From the NCBI GenBank assembly GCA_017523755.1, contig JAFWWA010000036.1, positions 1 through 39,721 of the forward strand: a DNA stretch of 39,721 nucleotides, written 5' to 3'. This document shows, one piece after another, positions 1 through 7,656 of this stretch. The stretch is from Christensenellaceae bacterium (GTDB lineage: Bacteria; Bacillota; Clostridia; Christensenellales; Christensenellaceae). Numbering within the stretch: the stretch's first letter is position 1; every line of letters begins with the position of its first letter. The notes below the pieces were generated by a model. It saw only the letters and a program-made list of their open reading frames with translations, made no database searches and was not told the DNA's origin. The position numbers and the translations under genes were made by a program.

Positions 1-1
1 A

Positions 2-133
2 AAACGTCATTTTGAAATAAAGGATTACTCATCTGTCCTTCCAGGGCACGGAGGTTTGCTCGACAGACTTGACAGCACACTGTTTGTTTTACCGTTTGTT
101 TACTTTTTATATAAACTCTATTTCAAAATTTAA
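2..133 (+). CDS. cdsA: phosphatidate cytidylyltransferase, C-terminal fragment
   Basis: This is the last 43 codons of a gene that enters from the left edge and stops with TAA at 131-133. The translation begins [18 protein letters not shown] and continues LLDRLDST, which matches the CDP-diglyceride synthase signature (K-R, then K-D, then P-G-H-G-G and D-R-x-D). It ends in a hydrophobic stretch that would be the final membrane segment. CdsA makes CDP-diacylglycerol from phosphatidic acid and CTP in the cytoplasmic membrane. The following genes are dxr and rseP, and cdsA-dxr-rseP is a common bacterial gene order, which supports the call. Only the C-terminus is visible, so nothing can be said about the rest of the gene. 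Confidence 0.9.
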   Translation, partial: KRHFEIKDYSSVLPGHGGLLDRLDSTLFVLPFVYFLYKLYFKI

Positions 134-199
134 AGCAGTATTTTAATTGATAAAATAGTTGATTGATATGATCTCTACAATCATTGAAACAGGTATTTC

Positions 200-1333
200 A
201 TGAATAAAAAACTTTGCATTTTAGGTTCAACAGGATCTGTAGGAACACAGGTCATCGATGTAGTCTCACTGCTGAAAGACCGTTATACGATAACCGGGCT
301 TTCAGCATATCAGAATCATGAACAGCTCTTCAGGCAGGCTGAAGATTTAAATGTCAGGCATGTCTCGCTTGCGAAAAAACCTGCGGAAGACTTCACCACA
401 GATCTTAACATAGAATACGGTACCGAATCTCTGATCTCTTTATGTGAAAAAGCAGATGAGGTGGTTATCGCATTGAGCGGCATATCCGGGCTTCCTGCCC
501 TTGATTACTGTCTCAGAAATAACAAAAAGGTATTTCTGGCAAACAAGGAAGCACTTGTTTGCGGCGGTCCTGTTATCAGAAAGCTCATGGATGCCTCTGA
601 CTCTCAGGTAATGCCTCTTGACAGCGAGATATCGGCTATATACCAGTGTCTGCAGCAACACGGCACTGATGAGATATCAAGGATACTTCTTACCTGTTCA
701 GGCGGACCATTCCGGACCTGGTCAAAAGAAGACATCTCGTTAGCTACGCCGGCTCAGGCTTTAAAACATCCTAACTGGGATATGGGCTGCAAGATATCAA
801 TAGACAGTGCAACTCTTGCAAATAAAGGGCTCGAGCTCATGGAGACCAGATGGTTTTTTGATGTGGATCCCGCTGTCATAACAGTCGTCATCCACCCTGA
901 AAGCATCATACATTCAATGGTCGAGTTTTCAGACTCGAGCATACTCGCACAGCTTGCAGAGCCAGATATGAGGATCCCTATCTTCTATGCTTTCAATTCA
1001 CCGGCACGTAAAACGGCTCCGTTCAAGAAACTTGATATTTTCGAAACTGCCGGCCTTACGTTTGAAAAGCCTGACCTTTCAAGATTCCCCTGCCTTGAGC
1101 TCGCATATGAGGCCTTAAAGCTCGGACACTCAATGCAGGTCGTCTATAATGCGGCAGATGAGATAGCGGCAGATCTCTTCCTCGCAAACAGGATAAAGTT
1201 CTATGACATAAACCGGATCATCTTTTCATCTATGAAACATTTTGAAGGTTCTTCGGTATACTCGCTTGATGATATATACAGGCTGGATAAAGAAGTAAGG
1301 GATTATATTAATAAACAATCAGATAGGATTTGA
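200..1333 (+). CDS. dxr: 1-deoxy-D-xylulose 5-phosphate reductoisomerase
   Basis: Catalyses the NADPH-dependent conversion of DXP to 2-C-methyl-D-erythritol 4-phosphate, the committed step of the MEP isoprenoid pathway, in the cytoplasm. The 377-residue length is normal. Visible motifs: the Rossmann loop GSTGSVG (residues 9-15), LANKE (113-117), the metal-binding PLDSE (139-143), HPNWDMGCKI (190-199) and the IDSATLANKGLE segment (201-212) that closes over substrate. It lies 66 nt after cdsA and its stop overlaps or abuts rseP, so the three are probably one operon. The ribosome binding site before ATG 200 is weak (an AGG only), but the start fits the family N-terminus. No sign of damage. Confidence 0.97.
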   Translation: MNKKLCILGSTGSVGTQVIDVVSLLKDRYTITGLSAYQNHEQLFRQAEDLNVRHVSLAKKPAEDFTTDLNIEYGTESLISLCEKADEVVIALSGISGLPALDYCLRNNKKVFLANKEALVCGGPVIRKLMDASDSQVMPLDSEISAIYQCLQQHGTDEISRILLTCSGGPFRTWSKEDISLATPAQALKHPNWDMGCKISIDSATLANKGLELMETRWFFDVDPAVITVVIHPESIIHSMVEFSDSSILAQLAEPDMRIPIFYAFNSPARKTAPFKKLDIFETAGLTFEKPDLSRFPCLELAYEALKLGHSMQVVYNAADEIAADLFLANRIKFYDINRIIFSSMKHFEGSSVYSLDDIYRLDKEVRDYINKQSDRI

Positions 1334-1335
1334 TC

Positions 1336-2370
1336 ATGGATACATTGCTCACGATAATATACGGTCTTCTTGTCCTTACAGTTCTCGTCGTGCTCCACGA
1401 GTTCGGACATTTTATAATAGGAAAACTTTCCGGCATAAAGATTAATGAGTTTTCTGTAGGATTCGGTCCCAAGATAGTATCAAGGCCGGGAAAAGACGGG
1501 ATTCTTTATTCGGTAAGATGTCTTCCTCTGGGGGGCTTCGTAGCTTTTGAAGGCGAAGACGATGAGACTGCGGAAGACCCGAATGCATTCAACAATGTTT
1601 CTCCTGCAAAAAGGCTTCTTACAATAGCGGCCGGTCCTTTCTTCAATATCGTCGGAGCAATCCTTATCTCCGTTATCGTTCTAGCGGGATTCGGTGATTA
1701 TACTCCTGTGATCCATACCGTTCAGGAGAATATGCCTGCATATGAGGCAGGTCTCATGCCTGAAGATCATATCATAAAAGTAAATGGTGAACAGATCGAT
1801 TTCGTATCTGAATTTACACTCGCATTCGATAAGGCCAAAGAACATGACAGTGTAACCGTCACAGTCGACAGAAACGGCGAGGTACTTGATTTTGATGTTC
1901 CATTCAGCGAAGACAGCGGCAATAAAATAATAGGGATACAGTATACCCAGCTTAAAAAGAACTATTCTCTTCTGGATTCAGTGAAACTAAGCTTCAAGTG
2001 GCTTTGGCTGCTCACTAAAGAGACCTATTCTTCAATAGGAGATCTTATTTTCAGAGGAAAAGGCATCGAAAACTACGCCGGGCCCATAGGAACGATCTCG
2101 ATCGTAGGTCAGGCTGCAAGAGGCGGATTTGAGATAATACTCAGGATTATGTCGATGCTGTCCCTTAATCTGGCTATAATGAACTTCCTCCCCTTCCCTG
2201 CTCTTGACGGCGGAAGGTTTCTCCTGGTCTTCATTGAACTTATAACAGGTAAACATCTTTCCAGAAAAGCGGAGAACTGGATCAATGCTGTAGGACTGGT
2301 CATATTATTCGGTTTTATGATCTTCCTGACATATTCCGACATAACGAAACTAATTTCCGGAGGGTATTGA
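1336..2370 (+). CDS. rseP: RIP site-2 metalloprotease
   Basis: An intramembrane zinc protease that cleaves membrane-tethered anti-sigma factors or signal-peptide remnants. The zinc motif HEFGH lies in the first membrane helix (residues 21-25), a PDZ domain occupies roughly 115-195, and the second catalytic motif NFLPFPALDGG is at 283-293, followed by the last membrane helices. At 344 residues it is normal for the short, single-PDZ Gram-positive form. I chose ATG 1336; a TTG at 1330 overlapping the dxr stop would add two residues. Which substrate it cleaves cannot be told, because no anti-sigma gene lies nearby. Confidence 0.95.
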   Translation: MDTLLTIIYGLLVLTVLVVLHEFGHFIIGKLSGIKINEFSVGFGPKIVSRPGKDGILYSVRCLPLGGFVAFEGEDDETAEDPNAFNNVSPAKRLLTIAAGPFFNIVGAILISVIVLAGFGDYTPVIHTVQENMPAYEAGLMPEDHIIKVNGEQIDFVSEFTLAFDKAKEHDSVTVTVDRNGEVLDFDVPFSEDSGNKIIGIQYTQLKKNYSLLDSVKLSFKWLWLLTKETYSSIGDLIFRGKGIENYAGPIGTISIVGQAARGGFEIILRIMSMLSLNLAIMNFLPFPALDGGRFLLVFIELITGKHLSRKAENWINAVGLVILFGFMIFLTYSDITKLISGGY

Positions 2371-2394
2371 TTTTAAAACTTATTCTGATATAAT
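2367..2394 (+). promoter_or_regulatory. promoter for the tRNA-Thr/tRNA-Pro unit
   Basis: TTGATT at 2367-2372, a 16-bp spacer, and a perfect extended -10 (TG-A-TATAAT) with TATAAT at 2389-2394, about 20 bases before the tRNA. The -35 overlaps the rseP stop codon. Called by eye. Confidence 0.65.
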
Positions 2395-2414
2395 ATACAT
2401 CTGTTAGACATTAA

Positions 2415-2490
2415 GCCAACGTGGCACAGGCGGTAGCGCAGTTGATTCGTAATTAACAGGTCAAGGGTTCGAGCCCCTTCGTTGGCTCCA
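2415..2490 (+). tRNA. tRNA-Thr (anticodon CGT)
   Basis: A complete cloverleaf: acceptor arms GCCAACG and CGTTGGC, D arm with GGCGGTA, anticodon stem GTTGA/TTAAC around loop TTCGTAA (anticodon CGT, codon ACG), T loop TTCGAGC, discriminator T, and an encoded CCA at 2488-2490. It is the first of a two-tRNA unit. Confidence 0.95.
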
Positions 2491-2496
2491 ATAAAA

Positions 2497-2570
2497 CGGG
2501 GTGTAGCGCAGTTTGGTAGCGCGCTACGTTCGGGTCGTAGAAGCCGCAGGTTCAAATCCTGTCACCCCGA
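2497..2570 (+). tRNA. tRNA-Pro (anticodon CGG)
   Basis: A complete cloverleaf: acceptor arms CGGGGTG and CACCCCG, anticodon stem CTACG/CGTAG around loop TTCGGGT (anticodon CGG, codon CCG), T loop TTCAAAT and discriminator A. The bases after it are CTT, so unlike the neighbouring tRNA-Thr and the later tRNA-Leu its CCA end is not encoded and must be added by a nucleotidyltransferase. It lies 6 bases after tRNA-Thr. Confidence 0.95.
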
Positions 2571-2574
2571 CTTA

Positions 2575-2603
2575 AAGAGATCAGTTATCTGATCTCTTTT
2601 TTT
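2575..2603 (+). terminator. intrinsic terminator of the tRNA unit
   Basis: A 10-bp perfect stem, AAGAGATCAG (2575-2584) with CTGATCTCTT (2589-2598), around a TTAT loop, running into a T tract to 2603. Confidence 0.9.
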
Positions 2604-2608
2604 AACTT

Positions 2609-2638
2609 AAAAAGCCTGCCTTTTTAAAAAGAGCAGGC
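2609..2638 (-). terminator. intrinsic terminator of the corrinoid-protein operon
   Basis: On the minus strand GCCTGC (2638-2633) pairs with GCAGGC (2619-2614), with an A/T-rich inner stem, and is followed by TTTTT at 2613-2609. It lies 17 bases downstream of the corrinoid-protein stop codon. Confidence 0.85.
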
Positions 2639-2655
2639 ATTGTTTCATGATCATT

Positions 2656-3300
2656 TTACTGTTTAATAGACTGGCATATGGCAAGAGCTGCCTCTGCAGC
2701 GGAAGCCGCATCCGATGTATAACAGTCAGCACCTATCTCATCACAGAATTCCTGGGACGTCGGTGCACCTCCGATCATTATCTTGACCTTGTCCCTCATC
2801 CCTCTTTCCACGAACAGATCGACAACGTTTTTCATTTCGACCATAGTAGTAGTAAGAAGTGCGGAACAGCAGACGATATCGGCATTGTTCTCTATCGCAG
2901 CATCATAGAACGCTTCCGGAGAAACGTCAGTACCAAGATCTATGACTTTGATCCCTCTGCCTTCTATCATCATTTTCACAAGGTTCTTGCCTATATCATG
3001 CATATCTCCCCTTACCGTTCCTATGACTGCGGTGCCCTTGGCTCCCGTATCACCTTCTGAAAGATAAGGCTTGAGGATCTCTATTCCCTTATTCATTGCT
3101 CTTGCCGAGATCAGTACTTCAGGCACAAATATCTCATCGTTCTTAAATCTTTCACCGACAGTACCCATACCCTCAAGAAGCCCATCATTAAGAATGACCG
3201 ATGCCGGTATGCCCTCTTCGAGCGCCTGTGTGATCAGTGCAGTGACAGCCTTTGCACGGCCCGATATTATGTTGTCCCTAATCTCCAATACTGTACCCAT
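2656..3300 (-). CDS. corrinoid (cobalamin-binding) protein, MtbC/MttC/MtmC-like
   Basis: A 214-residue protein with the two-part architecture of methyltransferase corrinoid proteins. An N-terminal helical cap domain (about 1-85) is followed by a cobalamin-binding Rossmann domain with DMHDIG (D99, H101, G104; the DxHxxG motif whose His is the lower cobalt ligand), a SALLTT segment (about 146-151) and GG (177-178). Such proteins carry methyl groups from a substrate-specific methyltransferase to a second acceptor. No MttB/MtaB-type or MtrH-type methyltransferase and no RamA activase lie in the window, so the partner is unknown. ATG 3300 is preceded by AAGGAGAAGG; a longer reading frame to 3432 lacks both family similarity and a good ribosome binding site. 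It follows an MBL-fold gene on the same strand with a 139-nt gap. Confidence 0.88.
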   Translation of the reverse strand: MGTVLEIRDNIISGRAKAVTALITQALEEGIPASVILNDGLLEGMGTVGERFKNDEIFVPEVLISARAMNKGIEILKPYLSEGDTGAKGTAVIGTVRGDMHDIGKNLVKMMIEGRGIKVIDLGTDVSPEAFYDAAIENNADIVCCSALLTTTMVEMKNVVDLFVERGMRDKVKIMIGGAPTSQEFCDEIGADCYTSDAASAAEAALAICQSIKQ

Positions 3301-3439
3301 TTTCCCTTCTCCTTTTAGATCTGCTGCCATATATCCTGTATCCGTCCCTGCAAAGCAAACATGTAAGACAGCATATACCCAGAATGACGATAGCTTATAA
3401 ATGATAAAGAGCCTTATATGTCTCCCGATCAAATCTCTC

Positions 3440-4288
3440 TTAGATTATAACAGTCATACCGTCATAACACAATTCAACTCCATGCTGTATAAGTTCATTG
3501 CTGAGCTCTTCATGGATATATGATCTTCCGTCCCTATATGCCCCGCTGTGACACACATGAGTGGCGAAAGTCCTTGTACCTTCCCTCAGTGAGCCCTGTG
3601 AAGACAATCGTTCCCTTATTTTCAGCAGCCATTCTATATTGCTGTGACCGTGTCCAAGATCCTTGAATATCCCCGTGCATTCAAGGATAAGGGCATCTAT
3701 CTTCAAACCGCTGAGAGCTTTGAACGTCTCTTCACCGAAATACCCGCTGTCACAGGCATACAATACAGAACTGTCTTCAGACCTGATATAGTATATATAA
3801 CAGTTCTGAGATCTGTCGTGGACAGCCGGCAGTACCAGCACCTTATATCTTTCAGCGATCTCATACCACTCAAAAGCCTTCAGAAGTTCAAAATGTATAC
3901 TGTCGCATCCTTTCCACCTGTTTTTCATCTCATGCGCATCATTCCCCGCTCTAACGACATCCTCATTTCCATAAACATTGAGAAGTCTGTCGTCGATCAC
4001 AGGTGTATAATTGCATGTGATCTTCATCATATCCTCAGGATAGAAATGGTCTGAATGGGCATGAGTCACCAGCACATCGTGTATCCTTGACAGATCGATC
4101 ATTTGCTGATTGACATGCATAAGGGTATCAGGGCCGAAATCCAGCAGAAGGTCATCATTTAAAAGGACCTGCTGTCTTGTCCTGATATTCCTGCCCCCTG
4201 CCGATCTTGCCCGTTTGCATGCTTCGCACTGGCAGAAAAGCGACGGCCATCCCTCTGATGCCGCAGTACCGAGAAAACTAATCTTCAT
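3440..4288 (-). CDS. metallo-beta-lactamase-fold hydrolase, PhnP-like
   Basis: A 282-residue MBL-fold metallohydrolase. It starts MKISFLGTAASEGWPS and carries a CQCEAC cluster (C19, C21, C24), typical of PhnP-type proteins where it forms an extra zinc site. The core zinc motif is HAHSDH (76-81), with a later His (HDRSQN) and Asp (ACDSG) supplying further ligands. PhnP hydrolyses 5-phosphoribosyl 1,2-cyclic phosphate in phosphonate breakdown, but no phn genes are present and the fold is used for many substrates, so only the class is claimed. It lies 22 bases after an SDR gene on the same strand, which suggests co-transcription. The start fits the family N-terminus. Confidence 0.85.
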   Translation of the reverse strand: MKISFLGTAASEGWPSLFCQCEACKRARSAGGRNIRTRQQVLLNDDLLLDFGPDTLMHVNQQMIDLSRIHDVLVTHAHSDHFYPEDMMKITCNYTPVIDDRLLNVYGNEDVVRAGNDAHEMKNRWKGCDSIHFELLKAFEWYEIAERYKVLVLPAVHDRSQNCYIYYIRSEDSSVLYACDSGYFGEETFKALSGLKIDALILECTGIFKDLGHGHSNIEWLLKIRERLSSQGSLREGTRTFATHVCHSGAYRDGRSYIHEELSNELIQHGVELCYDGMTVII

Positions 4289-4310
4289 GGCCTGTAAAAC
4301 CAGTCCCCCT

Positions 4311-5156
4311 TCAGTCCGTGCTCCTTATCCATACATCCCCGATGTCAGGGCCTGGGAAACCGGCTGCTCCGACAGCGGTATACCCCGAATCAACAGGAAG
4401 GTTTGATGCTGTTATAGCGCTGGCCTCATCAGAGAGAAGGAACACGACAGGTCCGGCACACTCCTCTGCCCTTATGACTCTTCCCATAAGATGAGTCGGA
4501 CAAGGCGCATCGATCATGGACTCTATGTCGGTATTTCCTCTCGACATGTTATTTTTTATGTGTTCATCGGAAAAAACTCCCGCCGGTGAAATACTGTTAA
4601 CCCTTATATCGGGAGCAAGATCCATCGCAGCATTCTTCGTAAGCTGATCTACCGCTCCTTTTGCACAGTTGTAAGTCCAGCTCCTCGGCTGTGCGACATA
4701 TGCAGATATACTTGAGACATTTACTATGGCTCCTTTATGTCCTTCAGGATGCTGGAGCTTGTACTGGCTTATCATCGTAGCATAATTAATCGGGCCGCCT
4801 CGCATAACGTTTAACCAGTTGTCTCTTGTAGCTGTCCATGCATATCTTGTAAAGGCAAAAGCATTGTTGACAAGAAAATCGACTGACCCGAAAAGTTCTA
4901 TTCCTTTTGCCATCAGATCTATACAGTTCTGTTCAACGCTCAGATCTCCGATAAAAAGATGTATATTGACACCGGGATGGTCGATTTTGAATCTGTTAAG
5001 CGCACTGATACCCTTCTCCTGATTTCTTCCGGAGATAAGGATGTCCCTGCAGCCCTCATCCGCCAGTCTTTCTGCTATTGCATAACCTATGCCTGAAGTG
5101 CCCCCGGTGACGATCGCTGATTTGCCTTCTATGCCTCTGAAATTATACTTTTCCAT
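4311..5156 (-). CDS. SDR family oxidoreductase (copy 1, downstream)
   Basis: A 281-residue classical short-chain dehydrogenase/reductase, an NAD(P)-dependent oxidoreductase. Cofactor motif TGGTSGIG (17-24), NNAF in the NNAG position (97-100), catalytic S149, Y162 and K166 (YNCAK), and a C-terminal PVDSGY in place of the usual DGG. An R after the cofactor strand (SGRN) would favour NADP(H), but that is inference. ATG 5156 has GGAGG seven bases upstream. It is a clear tandem paralogue of the gene at 5173-5997 and differs mainly at the two ends and in the segment after ISPA. The substrate is not identifiable. The MBL hydrolase and corrinoid protein downstream suggest a shared catabolic pathway. 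Confidence 0.88.
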   Translation of the reverse strand: MEKYNFRGIEGKSAIVTGGTSGIGYAIAERLADEGCRDILISGRNQEKGISALNRFKIDHPGVNIHLFIGDLSVEQNCIDLMAKGIELFGSVDFLVNNAFAFTRYAWTATRDNWLNVMRGGPINYATMISQYKLQHPEGHKGAIVNVSSISAYVAQPRSWTYNCAKGAVDQLTKNAAMDLAPDIRVNSISPAGVFSDEHIKNNMSRGNTDIESMIDAPCPTHLMGRVIRAEECAGPVVFLLSDEASAITASNLPVDSGYTAVGAAGFPGPDIGDVWIRSTD

Positions 5157-5172
5157 TATTCAGCCTCCGAAG

Positions 5173-5997
5173 TTAATTAGTTCCCACGTAATCGTTAAGC
5201 GTTGGGCCAAGCCCGGGTTCGGGATATCCCGCAGGACCTGTTGACATGTAACCCGAATCAACCGGAAGATCCGAAGCCGTGATCGCTGCAGCGTCATCTG
5301 AGAGAAGGAATACAACCGCGCTGGCACATTCCTCAGGAAGGATCGTCACACCGCTCATATGGCTCGGATCCTTGCTCTTTCTCAGTTCCTCGATCGGGAT
5401 TCCAGGGTGCAGTTTTATAACTTCATCAGTCATAACGTCAGCAGGCGATATACTGTTTACCCTTATATAAGGAGCAAGGTCGACTGCAGCGCATTTTGTA
5501 AGCTGTCTCACGGCACCTTTTGCCGAATTATATGTCCAGCTCCTGGGTTGCGCCCTGAACGCTGAAATGCTGGAAACGTTCACTATAGCTCCCCTGTGGC
5601 CCTTGGGCTGCTGCAGATAAAACTGAGCTATCATGGTAGCGTAGTTTATAGGCCCGGCTTCCATTACATGTTCCCAGTGCCATCTTGTAGCTGTCCACGC
5701 AAGCCTTGTAAATGCAAAAGCATTGTTTACAAGAAAATCGACTGACCCGAAAAGCTCCAGCGCCTTTTTCATAAGCTCGATACATACGCTTTCTTCTCCC
5801 ATATCGCCTATGAAAAGATAAGACTCCGTATCCGGGTACTCTTCCTTCAGTCTTGCCAGTGCCCTTTCGCCTTTCTCCCTGTTCCTTCCGGTGATCAGCA
5901 CTCTACAGCCGTCAGAAAGCAGACGCTCTGCGGTGGCAAAGCCTATGCCGCTCGTACCTCCGGTTATGATCGCAGATTTTCCCGATATCCCTCTCAT
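5173..5997 (-). CDS. SDR family oxidoreductase (copy 2, promoter-proximal)
   Basis: A 274-residue classical SDR, first gene of the cassette. Cofactor motif TGGTSGIG (12-19), NNAF (91-94), catalytic S143, Y156 and K160 (YNSAK), and a terminal PVDSGY followed by a Gly/Pro-rich tail. It is strongly similar to the next gene through the whole core, including an almost identical 49-base stretch of DNA. ATG 5997 is preceded by GAGGTGG. It has its own strong promoter, back-to-back with that of the VOC gene. Two copies with different C-terminal tails could mean heteromeric or sequential oxidoreductases, but the substrate is unknown. Confidence 0.88.
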   Translation of the reverse strand: MRGISGKSAIITGGTSGIGFATAERLLSDGCRVLITGRNREKGERALARLKEEYPDTESYLFIGDMGEESVCIELMKKALELFGSVDFLVNNAFAFTRLAWTATRWHWEHVMEAGPINYATMIAQFYLQQPKGHRGAIVNVSSISAFRAQPRSWTYNSAKGAVRQLTKCAAVDLAPYIRVNSISPADVMTDEVIKLHPGIPIEELRKSKDPSHMSGVTILPEECASAVVFLLSDDAAAITASDLPVDSGYMSTGPAGYPEPGLGPTLNDYVGTN

Positions 5998-6050
5998 AAT
6001 CCACCTCTTTATAAAGAAATATATAATATATGGCTGGTATTTCTTTTCCC

Positions 6051-6079
6051 ATTATAATATCACTGCATATAAATAACAA
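6051..6079 (-). promoter_or_regulatory. promoter of the SDR/MBL/corrinoid cassette
   Basis: On the minus strand TTGTTA (6079-6074), a 17-bp spacer, and a perfect TATAAT (6056-6051). It lies about 50 bases upstream of ATG 5997. Confidence 0.75.
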
Positions 6080-6124
6080 TATCAAACGATTGTGTTAATT
6101 TCATTACTTATATAAGAGAGATAA

Positions 6125-6153
6125 TTGTTATAAGTATAGATAAGTGCTAATAT
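6125..6153 (+). promoter_or_regulatory. candidate promoter of the VOC gene
   Basis: TTGTTA (6125-6130), a 17-bp spacer, and TAATAT (6148-6153), 30 bases before ATG 6184. Divergent from the SDR promoter, with about 45 bases between the two -35 elements. Confidence 0.5.
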
Positions 6154-6183
6154 ATAACTGATTTTTAAACGGAGGGATATACT

Positions 6184-6549
6184 ATGCCTGCATTCAAAAT
6201 GGTACATAACAATCTGAATGTCCTCGACCTTGAAAAATCCCTTGATTTTTACTACAAGGCGTTCGGTCTTAAAACCGTAAGACGTGTAGAGGATGACGGC
6301 TTTACTCTGTGCTTCCTTGCTAACGAGAACGGTGAACATCAGATAGAGCTCACATGGCTGCATGACAGGACAGAACCTTATGATCTTGGAGATAATGAGA
6401 TCCATATCGGATTCTGGACCGACGATATAGAAGCGGCTCACAAGCTTCATGAAGAAATGGGCATCATTTGCTTTGAGAATCCCCATATGGGCATTTATTT
6501 CGTGGAAGATCCGGATGGTTACTGGCTCGAAGTGACGACTACAAAATGA
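6184..6549 (+). CDS. VOC-superfamily protein, lactoylglutathione lyase-like (glyoxalase I fold)
   Basis: A 121-residue protein with two beta-alpha-beta-beta-beta units. The four metal ligands of glyoxalase I can be read in place: H8 (KMVHNNL), E55 (QIELTW), H74 (EIHIGF) and E116 (WLEVTT). EDPDGYWLEV at the C-terminus is typical. It could detoxify methylglyoxal-type thiol adducts or act on another substrate, and glutathione is not expected in most Clostridia. A strong GGAGGG ribosome binding site precedes ATG 6184. It is divergent from the SDR cassette and shares its intergenic region, so co-regulation is possible. It is monocistronic, ending in a terminator. Confidence 0.85.
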   Translation: MPAFKMVHNNLNVLDLEKSLDFYYKAFGLKTVRRVEDDGFTLCFLANENGEHQIELTWLHDRTEPYDLGDNEIHIGFWTDDIEAAHKLHEEMGIICFENPHMGIYFVEDPDGYWLEVTTTK

Positions 6550-6555
6550 TCAATA

Positions 6556-6578
6556 AACTCCTGAATCTTTCAGGAGTT
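6556..6578 (+). terminator. intrinsic terminator of the VOC gene
   Basis: AACTCCTGAA (6556-6565) pairs perfectly with TTCAGGAGTT (6569-6578) around a TCT loop, followed by a T/A-rich tail. It begins 7 bases after the stop codon. Confidence 0.85.
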
Positions 6579-6616
6579 CTATTATTATTTATATTTTATT
6601 AAAAGATTCTTAATAC

Positions 6617-6625
6617 TGATACAAT
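6617..6625 (+). promoter_or_regulatory. weak candidate extended -10 for the ABC cassette
   Basis: TG-A-TACAAT with the -10 at 6620-6625. No convincing -35 is seen 16-18 bases upstream. It lies about 80 bases before ATG 6706. Confidence 0.35.
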
Positions 6626-6705
6626 CGTTTTTGTTTCATAATGTTCATGAGAAGAGCATTATTTAATGATCAGCTGAAAAGAGATCTTTAGGGAGAATTA
6701 AATCA

Positions 6706-7641
6706 ATGATTGAAGTAAAAGATCTGACTAAAATCTACACCAATTTCCCTGCTGTAGACTCGGTATCATTTTCAGTCGAGGATGATAAGGTCTACGGACT
6801 TCTGGGTCCCAACGGTGCCGGAAAAAGCACAATAATGAACATCATCACAGGCTACATTTCGGCAACCTCTGGAACTGTGACAATAGACGGCATAGATATC
6901 CTTGAAGAGCCGGAAAAAGCCAAAAAGAATATCGGTTATCTTCCCGAGATACCGCCTGTTTATCCTGATATGACGCCTAACGAATACTTAAGATTTGCAG
7001 CACAGCTTAAAGGCATCAAAAAGGAAAAAAGAAAAGAGAGACTTGAATATGCCATCGAAGCAACTGGCCTCGAAAACATGAGGAACAGGCTCATCAAGAA
7101 CCTTTCAAAAGGATACAGGCAAAGAGTCGGTCTTGCTCAGGCTATCATAGCAGATCCTAAGGTCGTTATACTGGACGAGCCTACCGTAGGTCTCGACCCT
7201 ATCCAGATAATCGAGATAAGAGATCTTATAAAGGAGCTCGGAAAGAACAGAACCGTTATACTCTCAAGCCACATAATGCAGGAGATAAGTGCTGTTTGCG
7301 ACAGGCTGCTTATACTTTCCCACGGGAAACTCATCGCCAATGATACTCCCGACAATCTGATGAGGATGATGTACGGGCAGAACTCGCTCTCACTGACGAT
7401 AAAAGGTACGAGAGCGGCAGTTTCTTCGGCGATAGCACCAATAGACGGGATAATCAAGACGGATTTTCTGAGATCTGAAAACGGGAACGAGTGCAAAGTC
7501 ATTATAGACTGTGAACCTGAAAAGGATCTAAGAGAAGCCATATTCTACGCCATGTCCGACGCAAAGCTCCCTATACTGCATATGTCTGAGATCAATATGT
7601 CTCTTGAAGATATATTCATCGAACTCACCGGGAACAAATAA
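6706..7641 (+). CDS. ABC transporter ATP-binding protein (GldA-like)
   Basis: A 311-residue ATPase of the ABC-2 exporter type. Walker A GPNGAGKST (34-42), signature LSKGYRQR (133-140, in the LSGGQ position), Walker B VVILDEPT (153-160) and H-loop His189. The C-terminal ~90 residues resemble the accessory domain of DrrA/CcmA/GldA-type ATPases. It would power the membrane protein encoded 15 bases downstream. The AGGGAG ribosome binding site and ATG 6706 agree with the family start. It opens a five-gene operon whose order, ATPase, ABC-2 permease, GldG-like protein, DUF4340 protein, follows the cassette related to gliding-motility genes but found widely in non-gliding bacteria. The exported substrate is unknown. 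Confidence 0.93.
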   Translation: MIEVKDLTKIYTNFPAVDSVSFSVEDDKVYGLLGPNGAGKSTIMNIITGYISATSGTVTIDGIDILEEPEKAKKNIGYLPEIPPVYPDMTPNEYLRFAAQLKGIKKEKRKERLEYAIEATGLENMRNRLIKNLSKGYRQRVGLAQAIIADPKVVILDEPTVGLDPIQIIEIRDLIKELGKNRTVILSSHIMQEISAVCDRLLILSHGKLIANDTPDNLMRMMYGQNSLSLTIKGTRAAVSSAIAPIDGIIKTDFLRSENGNECKVIIDCEPEKDLREAIFYAMSDAKLPILHMSEINMSLEDIFIELTGNK

Positions 7642-7656
7642 CAAAGGAGATAAGAT

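Noticed and set aside
9..129. 11-bp inverted repeat (ATTTTGAAATA and TATTTCAAAAT) suggesting a small mobile element at the left edge
   Set aside because: The whole interval reads as the intact cdsA C-terminus with its family signature, so the repeat is explained by coding sequence and A/T composition.
2373..2555. 60-codon minus-strand open frame over the two tRNAs
   Set aside because: Antisense of tRNA-Thr and tRNA-Pro; such frames are commonly mis-annotated.
2571..2655. Two adjacent hairpins that might be a CRISPR-like or REP repeat
   Set aside because: They are unrelated in sequence, each is a standard terminator for one of two convergent units, and no CRISPR array is seen anywhere in the window.
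3301..3432. 44-residue N-terminal extension of the corrinoid protein
   Set aside because: Not similar to the family, no good ribosome binding site; ATG 3300 has AAGGAGAAGG.
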